A program made the position numbers and the translations under genes. Below are positions 5,410-13,317 of a stretch of 15,262 nucleotides of DNA, piece after piece. The notes below the pieces were generated by a model, which was not told the origin of the DNA, ran no database searches, and worked only from the letters and a program-made list of their open reading frames with translations. Positions within the stretch are counted from its first letter, which is position 1. Every line of letters starts with the position of its first letter. Origin of the DNA: Aliarcobacter butzleri (GTDB taxonomy: Bacteria; Campylobacterota; Campylobacteria; Campylobacterales; Arcobacteraceae); NCBI GenBank assembly GCA_012522985.1, contig JAAYJJ010000006.1:1-15262 (forward strand). The letters run 5' to 3'.

Positions 5410-7515
5410 TTACTCAAAAAATAGTGCTATATTGTATGCAATATATGACATTATCCAAGCTGCTGATGTAGTAAAAACAAAAAGATATACTAAATATTTA
5501 TATCCTCCTGCTTCTCTTACAAAAACAACACTAGCAGCCAAACAAGGTAGATATATCATAACAAACATTATATATGCTACCGCTGTTGGAAAAGGAATCT
5601 CTGCTCTTAGAGTATTTTTCAAAGAACCACTCTCTTCATCTAAATCAACTCCTACATTGTACAAAATACCAAGTGTTGCAACAATAACCTCTTTTGCAGC
5701 CAAACCAGCTTCAAGTGCAACAGTTAATCTCCAATCAAAACCTAAAGGTTCAAATAAAAACTCTGTACTTTTACCTATAGTTCCAAGAATACTATGCTCC
5801 AAAGATTTTTGAGCTAGTTCAAGCTCTAGTTTTGATACTATTTCATCATTTTCTTGAGCTAATTCTATCTTTGTTTCATACTGCTCTATCATATCATAGT
5901 TTTTTGGATAATTACTTGCAAACCAAATAAGCACTGATGCTGCAAGTATAAATGTACCAGCATTTTTTAGATATATATAAGCATTATTACTAACTGTAAA
6001 CCAAAGAAGTCTTAGACTTGGAAGTCTATATTTTGGCATCTCCATAACAAAAGGCTCATCTTTACCTTTAAAAGCTGTCATTCTAAGAAGTTTTGCCATA
6101 AACAAACCAAACAGTGCACCAAAAATATAGATAGCAAATAGTATATTTCCAGCATTTGATGAGTCAAAAAACGCACCTATAAACAAAACATAAACAGGTA
6201 ATCTAGCTCCACAACTCATAAATCCTATAACAAAAAGTGTAACTAACCTATCTCTTTTGCTTTTTAGAGTTCTTGCAGCCATATAAGCAGGAACACTACA
6301 TCCAAATCCAGTAACTAAAGGGATAAAACTCTTACCATGAAGTCCAAATTTATGGAAAAATCCATCAAGCAAAAATGCAACCCTACTCATATATCCAGTA
6401 GTTTCCAAAAGTGCAATACCTATATATAATATAATAATATTTGGTAAAAACAGCACAACCGCCCCAACTCCAGGAATAATACCATCAGCTATTAAGTCTC
6501 TTATTAAGCCCTCATTCATAAAAGAGCTAACACCTAAACTTAGTGAGTTAAAAAACTCCTCTATATACTCCATAGGTATCTCACCAAATTCAAATGTTAT
6601 TTGAAATAATCCCCACATAAAAAATAAAAATATAGGAATACCTGCAAATTTATGTATCAAAATAGAGTCAATTTTTTGTGTTAAAGAGATATCTTTTTTC
6701 TCTTTTTGAGTTTGAACTTCTGTTACTATACCTCTAGAAATAGCAAAATCTTCTCTTTTTAATATCTCTTTTATATTTTTTGATTCAAAATATTCATAAA
6801 TATTATTCATAGACTCTATCATCAACAGTTGAAGCTCTAGGAAAATAGGATCTTGTCTTACTTTTGTAAATAGTTCCATATCTTCACTAATTAGCCTTAT
6901 AGCTATCTCTCTACTTGATAAATCTTTGTATTTATAGTTTTTATGTTCAAAAAATCTTGATATTTTTATAATCTCTTGTTCTATTATATCGTTATATATT
7001 ATCTTATTTTCTACTCTTGGTTGGTCACTAACTCTTATAATAGTCTCTAAAAGTTGAATTATCCCTGTTTTTTTGATTGCTGAAACCTTTATGGCTTCTA
7101 CTCCAAGTAGAGTACAAAACTGCTCTAAATCTATAGATATACCCTCTTTTTGAGCCTCATCATCCATATTGAGAGCTATAACTACCTTTTTATTTAACCT
7201 TAAAAGCTCTTGTGTAAGAAGTAGATTTCTTTGTAGATGAGTAGAGTCTATAACATTGATAATAACATCATAATCACTATTTATTAAATACTCTTTTGCC
7301 AACATTTCTTCATTTGAAAAACCATCTATAGAGTAAGTCCCTGGTAAATCAACTAGTTCAAATGCTCTACATCCATGCTCAAAACAGACTACTGTTTTTT
7401 CAACGGTTACTCCAGAAAAGTTACCAACTTTTAAATTTGATTTTGATATAGCATTGATAAGCATACTCTTACCAACATTTGGTTGTCCTGCAAGGGCTAT
7501 TTTAATAGGATTCAT
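5410..7515 (-). CDS. feoB: Ferrous iron transport protein B
   Basis: A 701-residue FeoB of normal length for the compact family form. The cytoplasmic N-terminal G domain has G1 GQPNVGKS (10-17), the switch SGVTVEKT (34-41), G3 DLPGTYS (56-62) and the FeoB-type G4 NMDD (116-119). A helical guanine-dissociation-inhibitor-like linker follows to about 270. The membrane part carries the two gate repeats, GFGCSVPAYMAARTL and SCGARLPVYVLF. The C-terminus ends in membrane helices with no extra soluble domain. It imports Fe2+ across the inner membrane. The gene overlaps feoA by 14 nt, and AAAGG precedes the ATG, so FeoA and FeoB are made together. Control is expected to be by Fur through the site upstream of feoA. 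All key motifs are intact. Confidence 0.97.
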   Translation of the reverse strand: MNPIKIALAGQPNVGKSMLINAISKSNLKVGNFSGVTVEKTVVCFEHGCRAFELVDLPGTYSIDGFSNEEMLAKEYLINSDYDVIINVIDSTHLQRNLLLTQELLRLNKKVVIALNMDDEAQKEGISIDLEQFCTLLGVEAIKVSAIKKTGIIQLLETIIRVSDQPRVENKIIYNDIIEQEIIKISRFFEHKNYKYKDLSSREIAIRLISEDMELFTKVRQDPIFLELQLLMIESMNNIYEYFESKNIKEILKREDFAISRGIVTEVQTQKEKKDISLTQKIDSILIHKFAGIPIFLFFMWGLFQITFEFGEIPMEYIEEFFNSLSLGVSSFMNEGLIRDLIADGIIPGVGAVVLFLPNIIILYIGIALLETTGYMSRVAFLLDGFFHKFGLHGKSFIPLVTGFGCSVPAYMAARTLKSKRDRLVTLFVIGFMSCGARLPVYVLFIGAFFDSSNAGNILFAIYIFGALFGLFMAKLLRMTAFKGKDEPFVMEMPKYRLPSLRLLWFTVSNNAYIYLKNAGTFILAASVLIWFASNYPKNYDMIEQYETKIELAQENDEIVSKLELELAQKSLEHSILGTIGKSTEFLFEPLGFDWRLTVALEAGLAAKEVIVATLGILYNVGVDLDEESGSLKNTLRAEIPFPTAVAYIMFVMIYLPCLAASVVFVREAGGYKYLVYLFVFTTSAAWIMSYIAYNIALFFE

Positions 7516-7738
7516 ATTTTTTAACCTTTATTAGCTTTGACTCTTCTAATCTTAAAGCTATCAAAGTACCATCTTCATTTTCTATTTGGATTGTCTGTTT
7601 TGCTAATGTAATATTTTTTACTTTTATACTACTTCCTATATGAATACCAAAAGAGTACAATCTTTGCTTAAATTCCTCATCACCATCAATTTTAGTAATC
7701 ATAACCTTATCTAAAACTTTACATTTATTTAAATTCAT
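7502..7738 (-). CDS. feoA: Ferrous iron transport protein A
   Basis: A 78-residue SH3-like FeoA protein, a cytoplasmic accessory of FeoB. It has the typical course: a short lead (NLNKCKVLDKVMITKI), a helix with the RLYSFGIHIGSSIKV turn (usually RLxxLGxxxGxxI), and a last strand motif ending ALRLEESKLIKVK, which corresponds to the family's IALR...A..I end. It is the first gene of the feoAB unit and overlaps feoB by 14 nt. The ribosome binding site is weak (TTGGTATAAAAT before the ATG). The 5' leader holds an 18-bp dyad, and a Fur-like box overlies the presumed transcription start. Confidence 0.93.
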   Translation of the reverse strand: MNLNKCKVLDKVMITKIDGDEEFKQRLYSFGIHIGSSIKVKNITLAKQTIQIENEDGTLIALRLEESKLIKVKKYESY

Positions 7739-7752
7739 ATTTTATACCAATG

Positions 7753-7770
7753 CTCTTTAATCTTAAAGAG
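7753..7770. promoter_or_regulatory. Dyad in the feoA leader
   Basis: CTCTTTAATCTTAAAGAG is a perfect 18-bp inverted repeat (8-bp arms) between the Fur-like box and the feoA start, 15 nt upstream of the ATG. In the feoA leader RNA it can form a 7-bp stem with a 4-base loop. It may be a second operator or an RNA element affecting translation; it has no U tract, so it is not a terminator. Confidence 0.4.
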
Positions 7771-7787
7771 AAATGATAACCGCTATT
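7769..7787 (-). promoter_or_regulatory. Fur-box-like operator upstream of feoA
   Basis: The plus strand contains ATGATAA (7773-7779) and, six bases later, TATT; 12 of 19 positions match the classical Fur consensus by eye. It lies just downstream of a plausible -10 box and covers the expected transcription start of feoAB, where iron-bound Fur would repress. Confidence 0.45.
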
Positions 7788-7797
7788 GACTTAAAAA

Positions 7798-7803
7798 ACT
7801 ATA
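7798..7803 (-). promoter_or_regulatory. Probable -10 box of feoAB
   Basis: The minus strand reads TATAGT, followed by a T-rich stretch and then the Fur-like site. A transcription start near 7790 would give a 50-nt leader that includes the dyad at 7753-7770. Confidence 0.35.
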
Positions 7804-7904
7804 AATATTTATCTGCTTTTATTGTTATTTAGACGACTCTTAACCTATATTTAAAATTATTTTAGATAGTATGTGTACATAATCTATCAATCAAAGAGAG
7901 TCTT

Positions 7905-9995
7905 ATGAAGCTTTTAAATTATACATATCAAGATAATACAAGCTTGGAAGAGTTTATTACAAACAATATAACAAATTATTGTTATTTAATGATTCAAGTC
8001 TTTAGTGGTACTGATAATATAGATTTAATAAAAAATGTTTTAAAACAGCTAAAACTCTTACTTCCTGATGCAAAAATCATAGGAGCCTCTTCTTCTGGAG
8101 AGATAAATCAAGGTACTATTACACAAAATGAAATAGTTATCTCTTTTTCTATGTTTAAAGATACCAAAATAAAACTTTTTCATTTTGATACTACAAATTA
8201 TAAAGATATAAAAACTTTAACAAATAGCTTTATCAAAGATGAAACAAAAGCAGTTATAGCCTTTGCTAACTCTCTTACACATAGTGTAGAACCATTTTTA
8301 GATACTCTATCTATGGCTTGTCCAAATATGGTTTTAGCAGGTGGAAATGCTTCTGATAATGATAAATTTGAATCTGTTTATCTAATCAAAGATGATGAGA
8401 TATTGTATGATGGTATAGTTATAGCAACACTCAATAGCAAAATTCTAAAAGCCTACGTAAACTACTCTTTTGAATGGGTAGCATTAGGTAAAGAGATGGT
8501 TATAACAAAGGCTGATGGTAACAGAGTCTATGAAATAGATGGCATAAGAGCAGATAAAATCTATACAAAATATCTAGGAGTAGATGTTTTATCCAATTTA
8601 CCGTGGAGTATAGCTGATTTTCCTCTTATTAAAAGTGTTGATAATACAAAAGTAGGAAGAATAGCACTAAGAAAAAATAGTGATGGTTCTATACTCTATG
8701 CAGGTAGTTTTAAAGAGGGAGAAAAAGTAAGATTTGCTATCAATAATATAGAAGAGAGTATAAATCAATCACTACTTTTTCAAAAACAACTTGCACAAAA
8801 TCCTGTCCAAGCTAACTATATCTATTCATGTAGTGCTAGACGTGCCTTACTTCAAGATTATCTTGATTATGAAATAAATCTTATAAACGATGTTGCTCCT
8901 AGTACTGGGTTTTTAACATTTGGAGGACTTTATCAAAACTATTCAAAATCTCAAGTTCTAAATGTCACTACTATAACTCTATCTTTAAGTGAAATAGATG
9001 AACTACCTGCTATATCAACACAAAGAGAGTATTCTTTAAAAAACCATACTATCAAAGTATTAACTCAGTTAGTCAATGAAACACAAAAAGAGCTTGATGA
9101 TAGCGTAAAGTTTCTAAATCAATATAAAATAGCACTTGATAGTAACTCTATTGTCTCAAAAACTGATAAAAGAGGTCGTATAACTTATGTTAATGAAGAA
9201 TTTTGTAAAATAAGTGGTTATAAAGAAGCAGAACTTATAGGTAAAGATCACAATATCCTAAGACATCCAGATAATTCAAAAGAGTTTTTTAAACAGATGT
9301 GGGATACTATTACACATAAGCAAATATGGAGAGGAATATTTAAAAACCTTTCCAAAGATGGCTCAACTTACTATGTCAAAAGTGCTATTGTGCCTATTTT
9401 AGATGAACACAATAAAATAGTAGAGTATATAGCAACAAGAACAGATGTAACAGAGCTTATACAAAAAGAGCAGATTATCAAAGAACAATATACTGATGAT
9501 CTTACCAAACTAGACAATAGAACAGCACTTATATCAAGACTTAAACACTCTAAAGGATTACATACCTTAGTACTTTTTAATTTAGCTAGATTTTCAGACT
9601 TTAATAACTATTTTGGATATGACTATGGGGATAAGATTTTAATCTTTTTTGCACAAAATCTATCTAGTATTGCTAAAGATTATCAGATCTTTAGAACTAG
9701 TGGAGATGAGTTTGCAATACTTTTTGAAAAACAAAACTACTCATCTTGTATGGTAAAAGATACTATTAATGAGATTATAAAAAGTTTAGAAAAACTAAAT
9801 ATAGATATAGAAAGTATTAGTACTAATATACCTTTTTCTTGCGGTGTGGCTTATGGACCTCATGAAGTTTTGTATAAACTTGCCAATATGGCTATTAAAG
9901 AGGCAAAAAAAGCAATGAATCTATTATCTTTTATAATGAATCAGATTTGGAAAATGAAAGTATCAAAACAAATATTGAGACTATCAACAAAGTAA
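7905..9995 (+). CDS. FIST-PAS-GGDEF sensor, 5' part of a split GGDEF-EAL gene
   Basis: Residues 1-365 form a FIST sensor domain: FIST_N includes IIGASSSGEI (58-67) and FIST_C includes YIYSCSARRALLQD and STGFLTFGGLYQN. FIST domains are thought to bind small ligands such as amino acids. A short coiled linker leads to a PAS domain (about 405-520; Aer-like HNILRHPD at 449-456). A GGDEF domain follows from about 530, starting TDDLTKLDNRTALI. Its active-site motif is SGDEF (599-603), and the metal-binding Asp of the first strand appears to be Asn (LFNLARFSDFN), so cyclase activity is doubtful. At codons 667-669 the reading frame crosses A_AAA_AAA and then runs 27 nonsense residues to a stop at 9993-9995, while the natural continuation (SNESIIFYNESDLENES) is in the -1 frame. 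It is probably soluble, as no membrane segment is seen. It is divergent from feoA; the start has only a weak AGAGAG upstream. Confidence 0.85.
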   Translation: MKLLNYTYQDNTSLEEFITNNITNYCYLMIQVFSGTDNIDLIKNVLKQLKLLLPDAKIIGASSSGEINQGTITQNEIVISFSMFKDTKIKLFHFDTTNYKDIKTLTNSFIKDETKAVIAFANSLTHSVEPFLDTLSMACPNMVLAGGNASDNDKFESVYLIKDDEILYDGIVIATLNSKILKAYVNYSFEWVALGKEMVITKADGNRVYEIDGIRADKIYTKYLGVDVLSNLPWSIADFPLIKSVDNTKVGRIALRKNSDGSILYAGSFKEGEKVRFAINNIEESINQSLLFQKQLAQNPVQANYIYSCSARRALLQDYLDYEINLINDVAPSTGFLTFGGLYQNYSKSQVLNVTTITLSLSEIDELPAISTQREYSLKNHTIKVLTQLVNETQKELDDSVKFLNQYKIALDSNSIVSKTDKRGRITYVNEEFCKISGYKEAELIGKDHNILRHPDNSKEFFKQMWDTITHKQIWRGIFKNLSKDGSTYYVKSAIVPILDEHNKIVEYIATRTDVTELIQKEQIIKEQYTDDLTKLDNRTALISRLKHSKGLHTLVLFNLARFSDFNNYFGYDYGDKILIFFAQNLSSIAKDYQIFRTSGDEFAILFEKQNYSSCMVKDTINEIIKSLEKLNIDIESISTNIPFSCGVAYGPHEVLYKLANMAIKEAKKAMNLLSFIMNQIWKMKVSKQILRLSTK
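9905..9911 (+). other. A_AAA_AAA slippery heptamer at the frame change
   Basis: Seven As follow GGC so that the zero frame reads GCA AAA AAA GCA. This is a textbook X_XXY_YYZ heptamer in phase with the upstream frame. A -1 slip places AGC AAT GAA next, which is exactly the frame of the EAL domain. A tract of eight As would also restore one continuous ORF. Programmed frameshift, transcript slippage, phase variation and a homopolymer sequencing error are all compatible with what is seen. Confidence 0.7.
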
Positions 9996-10687
9996 GAGTT
10001 GCTATAGAAGAAGATAGAATAATCCCTTTTTTCCAAGGTATTGTAAATAACCAAACAGGCAAAATAGAAAAATATGAGTGCCTAATAAGACTAAAAGATA
10101 TTGATGGTAAGATTCTTTCTCCATTTTTCTTTTTAGAACATGCAAAAAAAGCAAAACTATATGAAAAACTAACAGCTATTATGATCAAAAAATCTTTTTT
10201 AACTTTTGCTAATACTGATTTTGAGTTTTCTATAAATTTTTCTATGCAAGATATCTCATCAAAAGAGATAAAACAGCTACTATTTGACTATCTACATAAA
10301 TACAAATGTGCTAATAGAGTAGTTTTAGAGATAGTAGAATCAGAAGGCATTAACAATATAGATGAAACTTTGGCATTTTTCAAAGATGTCAAAGATATGG
10401 GATGTAAAATAGCTATAGATGATTTTGGTACAGGATATAGCAACTTTGAATACCTTATCAAACTAAATGCTGATTATCTCAAAATAGATGGATCTTTAAT
10501 AAAAAATATTTTAGATCAAAAAGATAGTTGTAGTGTTGTTTTAACTATAGTTGAGTTTGCTAAAAAACTAGGACTTAAAACCATAGCAGAGTTTGTTGAA
10601 AATGAAAAAATCTACCAAGCTCTTAAAAATATGGGTGTTGATTATTCACAAGGATATCATTTTAGTGTCCCTAAAGGCTCTATATAA
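9911..10687 (+). CDS. EAL phosphodiesterase domain, -1 frame part of the same gene
   Basis: In the -1 frame from 9911 the GGDEF end continues into a complete EAL domain of 258 residues. Catalytic features are all present: the EAL-motif Glu (as ECL in YECLIRL), the NFSM Asn, LEIVESE, the DDFGTGYSNF metal site, the K of YLKIDGS, the Glu of AEFVENE and the YSQGYHFSVP end with its Gln. It should hydrolyse c-di-GMP. The frame has no ATG for a long way; the first candidate, TTG at 9947, has no Shine-Dalgarno and would start inside the GGDEF-EAL linker. Independent translation therefore looks unlikely, and expression probably depends on the frameshift upstream, giving a fused protein of about 927 residues. 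If the A tract is a true mutation, this is a pseudogene part. It converges on the TolC-type gene 16 nt away. Confidence 0.8.
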   Translation, partial: SNESIIFYNESDLENESIKTNIETINKVRVAIEEDRIIPFFQGIVNNQTGKIEKYECLIRLKDIDGKILSPFFFLEHAKKAKLYEKLTAIMIKKSFLTFANTDFEFSINFSMQDISSKEIKQLLFDYLHKYKCANRVVLEIVESEGINNIDETLAFFKDVKDMGCKIAIDDFGTGYSNFEYLIKLNADYLKIDGSLIKNILDQKDSCSVVLTIVEFAKKLGLKTIAEFVENEKIYQALKNMGVDYSQGYHFSVPKGSI

Positions 10688-10703
10688 AAGCTTTTTAGAA
10701 AAA

Positions 10704-12023
10704 CTAAAAGAGTATATTATCTACCAAATATAGCTTATCAAAGTTGTTTGTTAAAATAATAAGCCCTAGATATGAATCCATAAGATTATAGATATTTTTG
10801 ATATATTTTTCTTCTAACTCAAAAACCTTATAATTGGCTTCATATACATCAATAATACTCTTTAATCCATAATCAAAGCCCTCTTCTATACTTGTTGCAT
10901 ATAGTTTTGCTGATTTGATAGCCTCTTGATAGAGTTTAATAGAGTTAGCTGATGTATTAAATACAGTAACTAGTTTTTCATAATCAACAGCTACCTCTTT
11001 TTTGACATCTAAAAGCTCTTTGTTTGCTGCTTTGACATTTAGTTTAGATGCAGCAACTCTTGATGTACTATATCCACCTTGGAACAAAGGCATTCTTAAA
11101 GAGATCATAAATTGCTGTTTTTTATCATATGTTGAATCAGCTGTTGGATTGTCTATATCATATTTGGTATGAATAGCAGATAGATTAATCTTTGGTAGAT
11201 GTAAACTCATAGAGTTTCTTACCTCATCTTTATACATCTTCAAAAGATTTTGAGCTTGTTGGACTTTAAGGCTAGAGTTTACATCATCTATAGAGTCTAT
11301 CTCTTTTTTAAGCTCTTCTACTTCTAGGGTTATTTGATTTGATGTTTTAAAAGCAACGGGTTCTACATCAATATCACCAATATAGTATTTAAGATGTTTT
11401 TTATTTACTTCATATAGCTCTTTTTCTTTGTCTAGATTGATTAAAGCATTTTGATACTCTACTTTTGACTCTAAAAGATCCATTTTTGTAGCTAAGTTCA
11501 TATTATATTTTTCACTTATAAGATCCATTTTATGGTTTGTAAACTCCAAATAACTCTCATATAGATGAATAGAGTTAATTGACTCAAAAAGATCCATATA
11601 AGCTTTTAGTACATCTCTTGCGTGTTCTTGTTTTTTTAGCTCTACTTCTGCACTAATAGTCTTATATCTTGACTCTTCAACATCTACTTGTGAACTTAGC
11701 TCTACATCAAAAATAGGCTGATTTAAAGAGATACTATGCTCTTTTAGTTTTTGTTTAATTCTCTCATCTTCAACACTTGAAACTTTTGAGTTTATATCAT
11801 AGTTACTTTGTTGATATGATGTTTGGTACATAACTGTTGGATAGAGCCGTGATTTAGCTTGATTGATACTCTCTTTATTTGCCTTTAGCTGATAATCCAA
11901 AGATTGAATCTTATCAGAGTTTTGCAAAGATAGCTCATACGCTTGTGATGGAGTTAGAGTTTGAGAATATAGATTTTGTAATAATATTGATATTAATACA
12001 AACAATAAACTTCTACTCTTCAT
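10704..12023 (-). CDS. TolC-family outer membrane channel of the type I secretion system
   Basis: A 439-residue outer membrane efflux protein. Residues 1-20 are a signal peptide (MKSRSLLFVLISILLQNLYS, with cleavage likely before QTLTPSQAY). The mature protein has the two TolC-type repeats, each with long helices: SLQNSDKIQSLDYQLKANKE near the start, NLATKMDLLESKVEYQNALI in the middle and the second-repeat YGLKSIIDVYEANYKVFELE near the end. It would form the trimeric tunnel through which substrate leaves the cell. AGAAGGAG sits 6 nt before the ATG, and the start overlaps the end of the HlyD-type gene by 11 nt. It is the last gene of the operon and corresponds in position to sapF/prtF. No clear terminator separates it from the convergent EAL gene. 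Confidence 0.92.
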   Translation of the reverse strand: MKSRSLLFVLISILLQNLYSQTLTPSQAYELSLQNSDKIQSLDYQLKANKESINQAKSRLYPTVMYQTSYQQSNYDINSKVSSVEDERIKQKLKEHSISLNQPIFDVELSSQVDVEESRYKTISAEVELKKQEHARDVLKAYMDLFESINSIHLYESYLEFTNHKMDLISEKYNMNLATKMDLLESKVEYQNALINLDKEKELYEVNKKHLKYYIGDIDVEPVAFKTSNQITLEVEELKKEIDSIDDVNSSLKVQQAQNLLKMYKDEVRNSMSLHLPKINLSAIHTKYDIDNPTADSTYDKKQQFMISLRMPLFQGGYSTSRVAASKLNVKAANKELLDVKKEVAVDYEKLVTVFNTSANSIKLYQEAIKSAKLYATSIEEGFDYGLKSIIDVYEANYKVFELEEKYIKNIYNLMDSYLGLIILTNNFDKLYLVDNILF

Positions 12024-13311
12024 TGAAACTCCTTCTAAACATATCTATAAATGGTTTTAAAAGATAACTAAGAGTTGTTCTATCTCCTGTTTTGATCATA
12101 ACTTCTGCTGGCATACCTGCTACTAGGTTGAATTTATGATGTTTTACTTGCTCTAATCCTAAAGGTGTAAGGGCAATTTTTACCTCATAATATGGTATAG
12201 AAGTAACATAATCAACAAAACTATCAGCTGATACATGTATGACTTTTCCATCTATTGTATGAGATTTTTGAGTATTGTATGCTGAAAAAACTACATTAGC
12301 TCCAAGTCCTACTTTGATTTTGTCTATTTGTGTAGTATCTAAACTAGCCGTTACTATCAAATCAGAGTTATCTGGTACTATATCCATTATCTCTTCACCA
12401 GCAGATATAACAGCACCTTCGGTATGGATTTTGAGTCCTACAACATATCCATTACTTGGGGAGACTATAAATGTTCTTTTTAGAAGATCTTCTAATGCTA
12501 TGATTTTTGATTTTAGATCTAAAACCTTTGTGCTAGTATCATTGAACTCTGTTAATACCTTTTTCCTATACTCTTCATCATTTAAAAGCTCTTTTGTTTT
12601 GATCTCTAAAATCTGTTCATTTAGCTTAATAATCTCAGAATTTACACTTACTGTTTCACTATCAAGTGCCCTTTTTTCTCTTTGGAGTTTTCTAAGCTCT
12701 ACTTTATCTACTAATCTTTTTTCATATAGATACTCTAGCTCACCTATTTCTTCTTGTATTGACTCTTTTTTATATACTTTTCCCTCTAATAAAGATTGCA
12801 TACTTTGGATTTGTTGATTTAGTTGGCTTACTTGTTTTTTATTTATCTCTTTTTCTTTTTCTCTTGAGATTAAAATAGTATTAAAAAGATTCTTTTGACT
12901 ATTTATAATATCTTTATCTACTACTTCTTGATGAAATTCAAGCTTTTTAAGATTGTCTTTTTGTGCTTTTAGCCTAGAGTAAGTAGCCAAAGTGTCTTGG
13001 TATTGAGCTTGATAAATATCTAGTTGGGCTTTTATTTGTATAGGACTTAACTTTAAAAGTAGATCACCTTTTTTTACAAAATCACCATCTTTTACATAGA
13101 TACTCTCTACTATACCACCTTCAAGATGTTGGACTGTTTTTTTATTTAGATCAGCAGAAATCTTACCACTAGCTACAGAGTATATAGCCAAAGGTGCAAA
13201 ACTCATCCAAGTTCCAAAAATAACAAAAACAGCTACAATAACCCCTATCCCAAATCTAACTATTTTAGTAGTATCAGTATCAAGTTTAGTATTTAATATA
13301 TTTTTACTCAT
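12013..13311 (-). CDS. HlyD-family type I secretion adaptor
   Basis: A 432-residue membrane fusion protein. A short cytoplasmic N-terminus precedes one membrane helix (about 18-38, ending IFGTWMSFAPLA). The first half of the lipoyl/barrel-sandwich domain follows (KTVQHLEGGIVESIYVKDGD, 58-77). A long coiled-coil hairpin runs from about 95 to 285, rich in Gln, Lys, Glu and Leu. The second lipoyl half includes VSPSNGYVVGLKIHTEGAVI, then a beta-barrel. The C-terminus has the family end VAGMPAEVMIKTGDRTTLSY followed by LLKPF. It bridges the ABC transporter and the outer membrane channel in the periplasm. It starts 6 nt after the transporter stop and overlaps the TolC-type gene by 11 nt. It corresponds to sapE/prtE in position. 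Confidence 0.94.
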   Translation of the reverse strand: MSKNILNTKLDTDTTKIVRFGIGVIVAVFVIFGTWMSFAPLAIYSVASGKISADLNKKTVQHLEGGIVESIYVKDGDFVKKGDLLLKLSPIQIKAQLDIYQAQYQDTLATYSRLKAQKDNLKKLEFHQEVVDKDIINSQKNLFNTILISREKEKEINKKQVSQLNQQIQSMQSLLEGKVYKKESIQEEIGELEYLYEKRLVDKVELRKLQREKRALDSETVSVNSEIIKLNEQILEIKTKELLNDEEYRKKVLTEFNDTSTKVLDLKSKIIALEDLLKRTFIVSPSNGYVVGLKIHTEGAVISAGEEIMDIVPDNSDLIVTASLDTTQIDKIKVGLGANVVFSAYNTQKSHTIDGKVIHVSADSFVDYVTSIPYYEVKIALTPLGLEQVKHHKFNLVAGMPAEVMIKTGDRTTLSYLLKPFIDMFRRSFNEE

Positions 13312-13317
13312 TGTTAT

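Noticed and set aside
9947..9949. TTG as an independent start of the EAL protein
   Set aside because: No Shine-Dalgarno upstream, and coding similarity to the GGDEF-EAL linker extends upstream of it in the same frame to the slippery site.
9931..10188. 85-codon minus-strand ORF opposite the EAL domain
   Set aside because: It overlaps conserved EAL coding sequence and has no ribosome binding site or recognisable motif.
10691..10710. Bidirectional terminator between the EAL gene and the TolC-type gene
   Set aside because: CTTTTTAG and CTAAAAG can pair only with a bulge, the stem is nearly all A-U, and part of it is the TolC-type stop codon; too weak to call.
12275..12817. 180-codon plus-strand ORF
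   Set aside because: Antisense to the HlyD coiled coil; its Ser-rich composition is the mirror of Lys/Glu/Gln-rich coding sequence.
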